This document shows, piece after piece, positions 1 to 5,123 of a DNA stretch of 6,205 bases (within the stretch, counting starts at the first letter, position 1; each line of letters starts with the position of its first letter). The DNA comes from Acidobacteriota bacterium (GTDB taxonomy: Bacteria > Acidobacteriota > Terriglobia > Terriglobales > Acidobacteriaceae). The notes beneath the pieces are model-generated. The model saw nothing but the letters and a program-made list of their open reading frames with translations. It was not told the origin of the DNA and made no database searches. The DNA is taken from assembly GCA_021778875.1 (NCBI GenBank), contig JAJYBT010000175.1:1-6205 (forward strand), in the 5' to 3' direction. Made by a program: the position numbers and the translations under genes.

Positions 1-228
1 GACATCGAACCCAACCAGCGCATCGTAATGACCTCAAAGATGGACCTCAACGGCAAGACCATTGTCGTCATGCTCGCCACCTTTGAATTTCTGTCCGCCG
101 GCACCGGTACCACCCTCGCCCTCACGCATCAGGGGGCCTACGTCGAGTGGCCTGACGGCCCCGGCATGATCCAGGCCGGCTGGCGCAGTCTCTTGGAACG
201 CCTCGCCAACGAGTTGGCGCAATCCTAG
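1..228 (+). CDS. SRPBCC/AHSA1-family protein, C-terminal part (5' end outside window)
   Basis: The reading frame is open from the first base and ends at TAG 226-228, giving the last 75 residues; the start lies upstream of the window. The fragment has alternating beta-strand character (MTSKMDLNGKTIVVMLATFEF) and then a C-terminal amphipathic helix with the pattern GW-x3-L-x2-L (QAGWRSLLERLANEL). This is the usual end of AHSA1-like START/SRPBCC proteins, where the long helix closes a hydrophobic ligand cavity. Family members are cytosolic small-molecule-binding proteins or Hsp90-activator-like folds, and the ligand cannot be predicted here. The ArsR-type regulator gene begins 23 bp downstream on the same strand, a frequent pairing for this family, which supports the call. 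An ATG at 28 is internal to the domain and is unlikely to be the true start. Confidence 0.75.
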   Translation, partial: DIEPNQRIVMTSKMDLNGKTIVVMLATFEFLSAGTGTTLALTHQGAYVEWPDGPGMIQAGWRSLLERLANELAQS

Positions 229-251
229 CAGCGCCGGAAACGGAGCCCGTC

Positions 252-587
252 ATGACCGTTTCTTCCCCCCAGATCGATCGACTCTTCCACGCCCTCGGCG
301 ACCCGACCCGCCGGACCATCCTGGATCGTCTCAGCCGTGGGCCTGCCTCGGTTTCGCAGCTCGCCGAGCCTCTCGGCATCACCATCACCGCCGTCGCGCA
401 GCACCTCCAGATCCTCGAGGAATCCGGCCTCGTGCGCACAGAGAAGGTGGGCCGCGTCCGCACCTGCCGTATCGAGCCCACGGGCTTTGACGCGCTCGAG
501 CAATGGATTCGCGACCACCGCTCCCTCTGGGAGCTGCGGCTCGACCGCCTCGCCGAAGTCCTTGCCGAGTGCGAAGACGGCCAATAG
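252..587 (+). CDS. ArsR-family winged-helix transcriptional regulator
   Basis: This 111-residue protein is the usual length for a one-domain ArsR/SmtB-type repressor. Residues 9-26 (DRLFHALGDPTRRTILDR) carry the LADPTR-like signature. Residues 32-61 contain the helix-turn-helix, with recognition helix around TITAVAQHLQILEESGLV, followed by the beta-wing VRTEKVGRVRTCRIEP. The C-terminus (ALEQWIRDHRSLWELRLDRLAEVL) is the dimerisation and tail helix typical of the ArsR subgroup paired with SRPBCC genes. The metal-binding ELCVCDL motif is absent and only two cysteines (72 and 107) are present, so metal sensing is not supported. A CGGAG (241-245) lies 6 bases before the ATG. The gene probably shares a transcript with the SRPBCC gene and may autoregulate the pair. 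The order here, effector gene first, is the reverse of the common one. Confidence 0.88.
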   Translation: MTVSSPQIDRLFHALGDPTRRTILDRLSRGPASVSQLAEPLGITITAVAQHLQILEESGLVRTEKVGRVRTCRIEPTGFDALEQWIRDHRSLWELRLDRLAEVLAECEDGQ

Positions 588-603
588 CCGCGTGCAAACA
601 GAA

Positions 604-638
604 AGGCACGACGCAAGGTTCTTCCTTGCGCCGTGCCT
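604..638. terminator. Long hairpin between convergent genes, probable terminator
   Basis: Arms AGGCACGACGCAAGG (604-618) and CCTTGCGCCGTGCCT (624-638) pair over 15 positions with one A-C mismatch, around the 5-base loop TTCTT. It begins 17 bases after the ArsR stop and lies 84 bases past the stop of the leftward gene ending at 722. On the minus strand the stem is followed by the T-rich run TTCTGTTTG, which resembles an imperfect U-tract. On the plus strand no T-tract follows. It is therefore best read as the terminator of the leftward secreted-protein gene, possibly also protecting the ArsR transcript 3' end. Confidence 0.6.
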
Positions 639-721
639 CGTGTCACTGGCTTCCGGGGTCAACTCTCCAGCGCGCGCTGCGGCCATCTGCTGGTCCACGC
701 CTGTCTCACCCGGCCGATGCC

Positions 722-1369
722 CTAGTCCTTTTGCAGGCCCAGGTCATCGCCCATCTGCCGGAACTCCCGCTGATACGTCTTCATCTCGCGTTCGGTCGCC
801 CGTGCCTGCTCGGCAACGCGCTTCCCGTTCGGCTCAGCTCCGTTCAGTTCCTGTTCCATCTCCTGCAGACGGTTCTGGATGCGCTCATGCGCCTGCTGCA
901 TCGCCTGGTTGCGATTCTGCACCGCATTCTGCTGGTCCTGGTTTAGCCCGTTGTAGAGCTGTGCACGATTCTGCTCCATCGTGCGAACCTGCTCCCGCAG
1001 CTGCTCCTGCTGGCGACGGGCGTTCTCCGCGTTAAAGCCCTTTCCGTTGGCATTCTGCGCCATCGTGCGGGCCTGGGTCCGGGTCTGCGCCATGGTGCGG
1101 TCGCAGGTCCTGTACTGGTCCCGCTGCTGCGTGGTTGCCTGCGTGTGCAGCCGGTCGCGATCCTGCTTGCGAATCTGGTCGCGGGACTGGTCACGAGTCC
1201 GGTCACGCGTCTGGCTCATGGTACCCCCGCCGCCACCGGTCGACGGACGCTGAGCCTGCCGCTGCTGGCCGCCGCCGCCTCCGCCACCACCTCCACCATG
1301 CTGTGCCACAAGCACAACAGGGCCAAGTGCCAGCATCAGGGCCAGCGGTACTGAGAGATTCCATTTCAT
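722..1369 (-). CDS. Secreted Gln/Arg-rich, glycine-run, coiled-coil protein of unknown function
   Basis: The protein has 215 residues. Residues 1-22 (MKWNLSVPLALMLALGPVVLVA) form a signal peptide with a likely cleavage just before QHGG. Then come a run of ten glycines (25-34), a QRQAQRP stretch and five more glycines (45-49). A low-complexity R/D/Q segment follows (53-73, TRDR-TRDQ-SRDQ), then repeated RTMAQ words (91-95, 101-105; RTMEQ 129-133). Residues about 112-205 are strongly helical and Gln/Glu/Arg-rich, likely coiled coil. The piece LNQDQQNAVQNRNQAM faintly recalls the LTxxQ motif of CpxP/Spy-type periplasmic chaperones, but I would not assign that family. One cysteine (89) is present. 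The start at 1369 is preferred over the in-frame ATG at 1396 because AAGGA lies 6 bases before it and the signal peptide begins there. It is probably exported to the periplasm or outside; the function is unknown. Confidence 0.8.
   Translation of the reverse strand: MKWNLSVPLALMLALGPVVLVAQHGGGGGGGGGGQQRQAQRPSTGGGGGTMSQTRDRTRDQSRDQIRKQDRDRLHTQATTQQRDQYRTCDRTMAQTRTQARTMAQNANGKGFNAENARRQQEQLREQVRTMEQNRAQLYNGLNQDQQNAVQNRNQAMQQAHERIQNRLQEMEQELNGAEPNGKRVAEQARATEREMKTYQREFRQMGDDLGLQKD
1175..1210 (-). repeat. 12-bp tandem repeat, three copies, coding TRDR/TRDQ/SRDQ
   Basis: On the plus strand the units are CTGGTCGCGGGA, CTGGTCACGAGT and CCGGTCACGCGT. Read on the minus strand within the secreted-protein gene they encode three tetrapeptides of the form [T/S]RD[R/Q]. 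The copies differ at wobble positions, so this is an old, selected peptide repeat rather than a recent slippage product. Confidence 0.75.
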
Positions 1370-1375
1370 GGCAGT

Positions 1376-1380
1376 TCCTT
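1376..1380 (-). promoter_or_regulatory. Ribosome binding site that decides the start of the secreted protein
   Basis: AAGGA on the minus strand lies 6 bases before the ATG at 1369. The in-frame upstream ATG (1396) would place a charged MCLPREGTA stretch ahead of the signal peptide. This site therefore favours the shorter protein. Confidence 0.7.
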
Positions 1381-1424
1381 CCCGGGGCAGGCACATCCAT
1401 CGGCCTGCTCCCCTACTGCGGGAC

Positions 1425-1467
1425 GTTAGACTGCCCCGCAGAAAAAGGGAGAGTGACGACCGTCACT
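1425..1467 (-). promoter_or_regulatory. Candidate promoter region with CRP/FNR-like dyad upstream of the secreted-protein gene
   Basis: The plus-strand sequence agtgacgaccgtcact (1452-1467) has 7-base arms around a 2-base centre and contains GTGA-N6-TCAC, the core of a CRP-type site. On the minus strand TCTAAC (1430-1425) is a 4/6 match to a -10 box with no recognisable -35. If transcription started about 7 bases past it, the dyad would be centred near -41.5, the position of a class II activator site. The -10 and the start point are inferred, not shown. The 6-base stem could alternatively form a weak hairpin for the upstream gene, with TTTTT 5 bases beyond it. Confidence 0.35.
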
Positions 1468-1505
1468 GGAAGGAAATTTTTCTTCAGAAAGGTGCAATTC
1501 CTGCA

Positions 1506-2978
1506 TCAGGCCGTGGCTGCAAGCTCCGCCATATCAACCGAATGCGTCTCTGCCGCGCTCTTCCCCAGCAGCGACCGAACCACATCCGCCGCGCTGTAGG
1601 AATCACGCCCCGGCGCCAGAAACTGCGCAATCGTATTCAGGTCATCGCCCACGGTTACCAGCGCAGGCTCCTCTGAGCCATCCTTGCGATGCTGCGCATG
1701 GCCCACGTTGGCCATCAGCGCATTGCACAGGCACTTGCGGCCCACCGTATCCTCTACCTTGCCGCCCTTGGCCACGTAAGTCGCCACCGGTTCGGCTGCG
1801 CAGCGATACCCAATGCCGCCCGTTTCCGTGGCATAAGCTTCCCGCAGATACCCCAGGTCGCACACCCGCTTCCGCTCCTGGTATATGTTGAACGCAGACG
1901 ACGTGCCTTCCAGCTGCGCCACCTTGAACGGAAATCCGGTCGGAGACGCCAGCGGGTCGGTAAACACCTTGCCCGAACCCGTCTGCGCCTGCGCCATAAG
2001 GGCCTGCTTCAGGTCCTTGCGCATGCCCGATTCCTCGCTGAACGCAAACGCCGTTCCCACCTGGATCCCTGCGGCGCCCTCGTCCAGCGCCTGTCGCAGC
2101 TTCTCCGCATTCCCAAAGCCGCCCGCCAGCCAGAAAGGCACGCCCAGCTCCCGCAGTTCGGCCAGGTTCACCTTGTCCCGGTCGCCGTAAACCGGCTCGC
2201 CCGTCTCGCTCAGGTGCATCTTGCCCCGCGGAGGCGCATTGTGCCCGCCCGCCGTCGGGCTTTCAATCACCAGCCCATTCACCGGGCCGCTCGCCCGCCG
2301 CAGCATCGTCGTTGCCAGCGTGTTCGACGAGACAATCGCCAGAAACTTCGGCCTCGTCAGTTCAGGCAGCGGTCCGTTCACGTAGTCGGCTGGGTCAAAG
2401 CGCATCATCGTGTCCTGGTCGGCCGCCGCGCCCGTCACGCTTAGCTTGTACTCGGCCGGCCGCCGGGCTGCCAGTGCGTCCAGCACCCCCGGAATATGCA
2501 GCGGAATCCCCGCCCCCATCAGCACATAGCCCACGCCCGCCAGCATTGCGCCATAAATGGATGCCAGATGCGGCAGCTGAACCTTCTCCAGAAAGTTCAC
2601 CCCCACCTGGTTCCAATGTCCTTCGCGCGCCAGGAAGACCTCAACAAAGTTGCTCACCATGCACAGCTCAATCAGCTTGCGCGGTTCCACGCGCTGGTGC
2701 ATCGGCGCCACCGGGTACGATGCGTCGACTGGCTTGCCGCCGGTCACAAAGTACTCCTGCCACACCCGCTTCGCCATCTCGGGAAACGGAAATGCGTCCA
2801 ATCCCCTGCGCATGTGGCCGCCCTTGTCGCCATCGGCAAGGCGGCGAATAAAGAGCTGATCGAGCGCTGTGCCCGAGACTACCCCGAGCTGCCCGAGTTT
2901 GGAAACGGCCTGCGCCAGCCGCCAGTTGGACACGCCGACACCCATGCCACCCTGAATAATTTTGGGAAACTGGACCAT
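1506..2978 (-). CDS. Nitronate monooxygenase-like (2-nitropropane dioxygenase / PfaD-type) flavoprotein
   Basis: The protein has 490 residues and is expected to be a cytosolic FMN-dependent TIM barrel. The start of the barrel, FPKIIQGGMGVGVSN (4-18), is the typical first phosphate/flavin loop of the family. ESPTAGGHNAPPRG (239-252) carries the conserved GGH with the His near the flavin. LAGGFGN (284-290) and GIQVGTAF (304-311) are the C-terminal FMN-phosphate-binding loops. Family members oxidise alkyl nitronates, or act as enoyl reductases in PfaD-type lipid synthesis; the substrate here is not predictable. It is longer than classic enzymes of about 320-370 residues: residues about 350-490 are an extra C-terminal part with cysteines at 373, 393, 416 and 418 (KCLCN). 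ATG 2978 is the only good start, since an in-frame stop lies just upstream. No clear Shine-Dalgarno sequence precedes it. No polyketide or lipid-synthase genes are adjacent, so a PfaD role is not supported. Confidence 0.85.
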   Translation of the reverse strand: MVQFPKIIQGGMGVGVSNWRLAQAVSKLGQLGVVSGTALDQLFIRRLADGDKGGHMRRGLDAFPFPEMAKRVWQEYFVTGGKPVDASYPVAPMHQRVEPRKLIELCMVSNFVEVFLAREGHWNQVGVNFLEKVQLPHLASIYGAMLAGVGYVLMGAGIPLHIPGVLDALAARRPAEYKLSVTGAAADQDTMMRFDPADYVNGPLPELTRPKFLAIVSSNTLATTMLRRASGPVNGLVIESPTAGGHNAPPRGKMHLSETGEPVYGDRDKVNLAELRELGVPFWLAGGFGNAEKLRQALDEGAAGIQVGTAFAFSEESGMRKDLKQALMAQAQTGSGKVFTDPLASPTGFPFKVAQLEGTSSAFNIYQERKRVCDLGYLREAYATETGGIGYRCAAEPVATYVAKGGKVEDTVGRKCLCNALMANVGHAQHRKDGSEEPALVTVGDDLNTIAQFLAPGRDSYSAADVVRSLLGKSAAETHSVDMAELAATA

Positions 2979-3003
2979 TGTTAAATTGTTTCACAAATTC
3001 AGA

Positions 3004-3063
3004 TTTGGCACTCTCTTTTCTTTGCAGTTTCGTAAAAAGTGCCAAACTGAGGCAAGAGTGCCA
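3004..3063 (-). promoter_or_regulatory. Triple TGGCACT element upstream of the nitronate monooxygenase gene
   Basis: The 120-bp gap before the start at 2978 is AT-rich compared with its surroundings. It holds TTTGGCACT (3004-3012), its exact inverse AGTGCCAAA (3038-3046), and a third copy AGAGTGCCA (3055-3063). The third copy matches the first over 9 bases when inverted (TGGCACTCT, 3006-3014). Copies two and three are direct repeats 19 bp apart. On the minus strand TTGCCT-N16-TACGAA is a weak promoter candidate overlapping the middle copy. This arrangement looks like a multi-site operator; no regulator gene lies beside it. Confidence 0.45.
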
Positions 3064-3098
3064 TCTCCCTTTCAGCGGATCAAATACTCAACCCGCCT

Positions 3099-4355
3099 CT
3101 ACAGCTTCTCCCGCAAAAAGCTGATCACGTGGTCCGCCTGCACCACCCCCACCATCCGGTGCTGCGTATCCACCACCGCCAGCGAGTGCAGGTTGTACTT
3201 GTCAAACATCTCCGCCAACTCCTTCTGGTGCATATCCGCCGGGCAGGAGAGCACCCGCGACTCCGCCAGCGGCGCCAGCTTCGAGTCCGGCTGCGCCATC
3301 ACTACCCGCGCCAGCGGAATCGCCCCGCGCAGCACCCGCTTCTCGTCCAGCAGATAGATCTCCGTCACGCTCTCCGGATCGCCGTCAAAGCTCCGCAGCG
3401 CCTGCACCGCCTGCGCCACCGTCGCGTTCGTGCCCAGGTAGACAAAGTCCGTGGTCATGCAGCCGGCAGCCGACTTCTCATCAAACTCCAGGAGCTCGGC
3501 CACCTCCTGCCGCTCCTCCGGCTCCATCTCCTCCAGAATCGCGTCCGACCGCTCCTCCGGCAGCTCCGCCAGCAGGTCCGCCGCGGCGCCGGGGTCCATC
3601 TCCTCCACAATGTCGGCGATCTTCTCTTCGTCCAGCTTGTCCAGCAGCGCCTTTTGCAGCTTGGGATCGACCTCTTCCAGCGCCTCCGCCGCCACCTCTT
3701 CATCCAGTGACGTAAACACCGCCTCGCGCTCCGCCGGAGCCAGATCCTCCAGAATCTCAGCCAGGTCCGACGGGTGCATCTCCGCCAGCCGTTCGTGCTC
3801 AATCCGCAGCTTCACCCGGCGCGCCGGGTCCACCTCGATCACGTCCACAAACTGCCACGGAATCCCCCGCGCCGCGAACTTGCGCGAAACCGAGTCCAGC
3901 GTTGTGCGCGGCAATACCCCCTTGAACACTCGCCGAAACGCCCCGCGCAGCCCCACCTCCACCTCGGCCACGCGCAGCAGATGGGCCGCGCCGTGCCCCA
4001 TCCACTCCAGGTCCACGTCGTTTACCCGCACCACCTTGCGGCCATGGATGTCGATGATCTGCCGGTCCACCAGGTCCTGCTGCAGGTACAGGTAGTTGCT
4101 CTCGTCGGCCAGCGGCACCAGCGCCCCCGCCGTGCGCAGCTCCAGCGTGCCCGCCGGTGTCTCCATCACCTCTTGCGACGGCACAATGGAGAGCCCCGCG
4201 CGCGTCTTCAGCACCAGCCCTGCCACCTTGCCCGCGTCCGGCCCCGTGGCCACAGCAATATCCTTCAGCCTGCCGCGCAAATGCCCCTGCGCATCGGTCA
4301 CGGGAGTTCCCAGAAGTGCCGTCAGGCTTACGCGGGCTGAAGTGCGGGGTTGCAT
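3099..4355 (-). CDS. Soluble PRC-barrel / MgtE-N / CBS-pair protein, putative divalent-cation sensor
   Basis: The protein has 418 residues and no transmembrane segment. In order it shows a PRC-barrel-like domain (about 10-75), a second PRC-like strand set (about 98-175, QIIDIHGRKVVRVNDVDLEW), an acidic helical MgtE N-terminal superhelix (about 187-290, with repeats such as MHPSDLAEILEDLAPAER and LDEEKIADIVEEMDPGAAADLL), and a CBS pair (297-418, CMTTDFVYLG, VTEIYLLDEKRVLRGAIPL, HSLAVVDTQHRMVGVVQADHVI). In MgtE channels, the N domain and CBS pair bind Mg2+ and gate the pore. Here the pore domain is missing and the protein ends right after CBS2. Related soluble proteins occur in other bacteria, sometimes next to Nramp transporters, but no transporter gene is visible here. 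A GGAAAGGA sequence precedes the ATG, although about 13 bases away. The role is inferred as Mg2+ or nucleotide sensing in the cytosol. Confidence 0.85.
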   Translation of the reverse strand: MQPRTSARVSLTALLGTPVTDAQGHLRGRLKDIAVATGPDAGKVAGLVLKTRAGLSIVPSQEVMETPAGTLELRTAGALVPLADESNYLYLQQDLVDRQIIDIHGRKVVRVNDVDLEWMGHGAAHLLRVAEVEVGLRGAFRRVFKGVLPRTTLDSVSRKFAARGIPWQFVDVIEVDPARRVKLRIEHERLAEMHPSDLAEILEDLAPAEREAVFTSLDEEVAAEALEEVDPKLQKALLDKLDEEKIADIVEEMDPGAAADLLAELPEERSDAILEEMEPEERQEVAELLEFDEKSAAGCMTTDFVYLGTNATVAQAVQALRSFDGDPESVTEIYLLDEKRVLRGAIPLARVVMAQPDSKLAPLAESRVLSCPADMHQKELAEMFDKYNLHSLAVVDTQHRMVGVVQADHVISFLREKL

Positions 4356-4369
4356 GTGCTGAGTGTAGT

Positions 4370-4455
4370 CCTTTCCATACGGCCTGTGTCACCGCCTGCA
4401 GCGATAACTTATCCCAACGTCCCACCCCTGTCACACCGCCCTTCCATACTGCTTG
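4370..4455. repeat. Imperfect direct repeats in the divergent promoter region
   Basis: CCTTTCCATACGGCCTG (4370-4386) and CCCTTCCATACTGCTTG (4439-4455) match at 14 of 17 positions and lie 69 bp apart. A second pair, CCTGTGTCACCGCC (4383-4396) and CCTGTCACACCGCC (4427-4440), matches at 12 of 14. Between them is the odd palindrome GATAACTTATC (4403-4413). The 192-bp gap 4356-4547 separates two divergent genes, so these repeats sit where operators for either gene would be expected. Confidence 0.5.
4408..4434 (-). promoter_or_regulatory. Candidate promoter of the PRC/MgtE-N/CBS gene
   Basis: On the minus strand GTGACA (4434-4429, 5/6 to the -35 consensus) is followed after 15 bases by GATAAG (4413-4408, 4/6 to the -10 consensus). 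The spacing is short of the ideal 17. It would start transcription near 4401 and give a leader of about 45 bases. The -10 falls inside the GATAACTTATC palindrome, which could be an operator. Confidence 0.3.
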
Positions 4456-4481
4456 ACACGGAACGCATAAGCCGTGAAACT
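4453..4481 (+). promoter_or_regulatory. Candidate promoter of the anti-sigma kinase gene
   Basis: TTGACA (4453-4458) is a perfect -35 box. Seventeen bases on is GAAACT (4476-4481), a weak 3/6 match to -10. It lies about 65 bases upstream of the GTG start. The -35 overlaps the end of the second copy of the 17-bp repeat, so a protein bound there could control it. Confidence 0.4.
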
Positions 4482-4534
4482 GCCAGCTAGGTTCCTCGCA
4501 CGGTTCTACGTAGCTTTCCAGTTCCGGCGGAGGC

Positions 4535-4539
4535 GGAGG
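4535..4539 (+). promoter_or_regulatory. Ribosome binding site supporting the GTG start at 4548
   Basis: GGAGG stands 8 bases before GTG 4548 and is the only strong Shine-Dalgarno sequence near the gene start. The next in-frame ATG, at 4596, lies within the first conserved strand and helix and has no comparable site. Confidence 0.7.
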
Positions 4540-4547
4540 CAAACCGA

Positions 4548-4988
4548 GTGACCAATCCAAAAGCTGGACGGTTAAGTTTTGCGCTGAGCTCGACCATGGA
4601 GAGCGTCAGTGAAGTGGAGGCTGCCGCGGACAAGCTGGCCAGCGAGGCCGGCCTCGACGAAGATACACGTTTTCACGTCACCATGGCCGTGCGCGAAGCC
4701 GCCGTGAACGCCGTCCTCCACGGCAATGATTACGATCCTGCAAAGAAGATCTCCGCCACGTTTGAGAACAACGGCACATCCCTCATCATCACCATCGCCG
4801 ATGAAGGCATTGGCCTCGACCCCGACTCGCTTCCCGATCCCCTCGCCCCTGAGAACCTCATGCGCGGCACCGGTCGCGGCATCTTCCTCATCCGCTCTCT
4901 CATGGATGAAGTACACTTTCGTCAACTGCATCCCGGAACCGAATTGACCCTCATTAAACATTTGGCGCCGGCAAGCGAAAAATCGTAA
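4548..4988 (+). CDS. RsbW/SpoIIAB-like anti-sigma factor serine kinase (HATPase_c_2)
   Basis: The protein has 146 residues, the size of stand-alone anti-sigma kinases. The GHKL ATP-binding boxes are intact: N-box VREAAVNAVLHGND (about 48-61, with the Mg-coordinating Asn), G1 box ADEGIGLDP (about 84-92), and G2 box GTGRGIFLIRSLMDEV (about 107-122). N-terminal FALSSTMESVSEVEAAADKLASEAGL matches the first strand and helix of the family. Such proteins bind a sigma factor and phosphorylate a serine on a STAS antagonist; when the antagonist is unphosphorylated it captures the kinase and frees the sigma factor. A STAS gene follows 135 bp downstream and is the likely partner. No sigma factor or PP2C phosphatase gene is in the window, so the target is unknown. 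It acts in the cytosol. Translation starts with GTG. Confidence 0.9.
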   Translation: MTNPKAGRLSFALSSTMESVSEVEAAADKLASEAGLDEDTRFHVTMAVREAAVNAVLHGNDYDPAKKISATFENNGTSLIITIADEGIGLDPDSLPDPLAPENLMRGTGRGIFLIRSLMDEVHFRQLHPGTELTLIKHLAPASEKS

Positions 4989-5049
4989 CGCACCCGCGTG
5001 GGCTGCGCTGGAGATGAATCCCTGATCTCCCTTCCGCATACACCCCGCC

Positions 5050-5096
5050 AGGCAGGTTCACAATTCCTGCCTCGGAACCCGCAAAGGTGCTATAAC
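5050..5096 (+). promoter_or_regulatory. Extended -10 promoter with upstream dyad, for the STAS gene
   Basis: TGCTATAAC (5088-5096) is an extended -10 box with a 5/6 hexamer. No good -35 is found 16-18 bases upstream. Instead the perfect dyad AGGCAGG (5050-5056) / CCTGCCT (5066-5072), with a 9-base spacer, covers that region, centred about 42 bases before the expected start near 5103. This suggests either an activator-dependent promoter or an operator that blocks -35 contact. Confidence 0.5.
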
Positions 5097-5107
5097 CGTA
5101 CTAACTC

Positions 5108-5116
5108 AAAAGGAGG
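5108..5116 (+). promoter_or_regulatory. Strong ribosome binding site fixing the STAS start at GTG 5124
   Basis: AAAAGGAGG, a near-perfect Shine-Dalgarno sequence, ends 7 bases before GTG 5124. The frame is open back to ATG 4998, but that extension would encode 42 unconserved residues and lie upstream of the promoter, so the short form is preferred. Confidence 0.8.
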
Positions 5117-5123
5117 AATTTCC

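Noticed and set aside
337..1035. Long open frame overlapping the ArsR gene and the secreted-protein gene
   Set aside because: The product is Ser/Pro/Arg-rich low-complexity sequence typical of an alternate frame of GC-rich DNA, and it overlaps two well-supported genes.
1370..1396. Start of the secreted protein at ATG 1396
   Set aside because: It would put MCLPREGTA before the signal peptide, and the ribosome binding site fits ATG 1369.
1416..1441. CTGCGGG / CCCGCAG inverted repeat before the secreted-protein gene
   Set aside because: 7-base arms with a 12-base spacer and no T-tract on either exit side; it could be a leader structure but nothing supports a specific role.
1689..2444. 251-codon open frame opposite the nitronate monooxygenase gene
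   Set aside because: Arg/His/Leu-rich antisense shadow with no family features; the minus-strand gene has clear FMN-binding motifs.
3047..3065. TGGCAC...TTGC on the minus strand resembling a sigma-54 promoter
   Set aside because: The GG and GC are separated by 7 bases, not the required 10; the other TGGCAC copies also have no GC at the right distance.
3799..4560. 253-codon minus-strand open frame across the divergent gap
   Set aside because: Gly/Ala/Arg-rich shadow of the PRC/MgtE-N gene; it also runs over the promoter region and repeats.
5010..5030. GGAGAT / ATCTCC hairpin after the anti-sigma kinase gene
   Set aside because: Only 6 bp with a 9-base loop and no T-tract; too weak to call a terminator.
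4998..5123. N-terminal extension of the STAS protein from ATG 4998
   Set aside because: The 42 extra residues do not resemble the family, the region holds a promoter and dyad, and a near-perfect ribosome binding site stands before GTG 5124.
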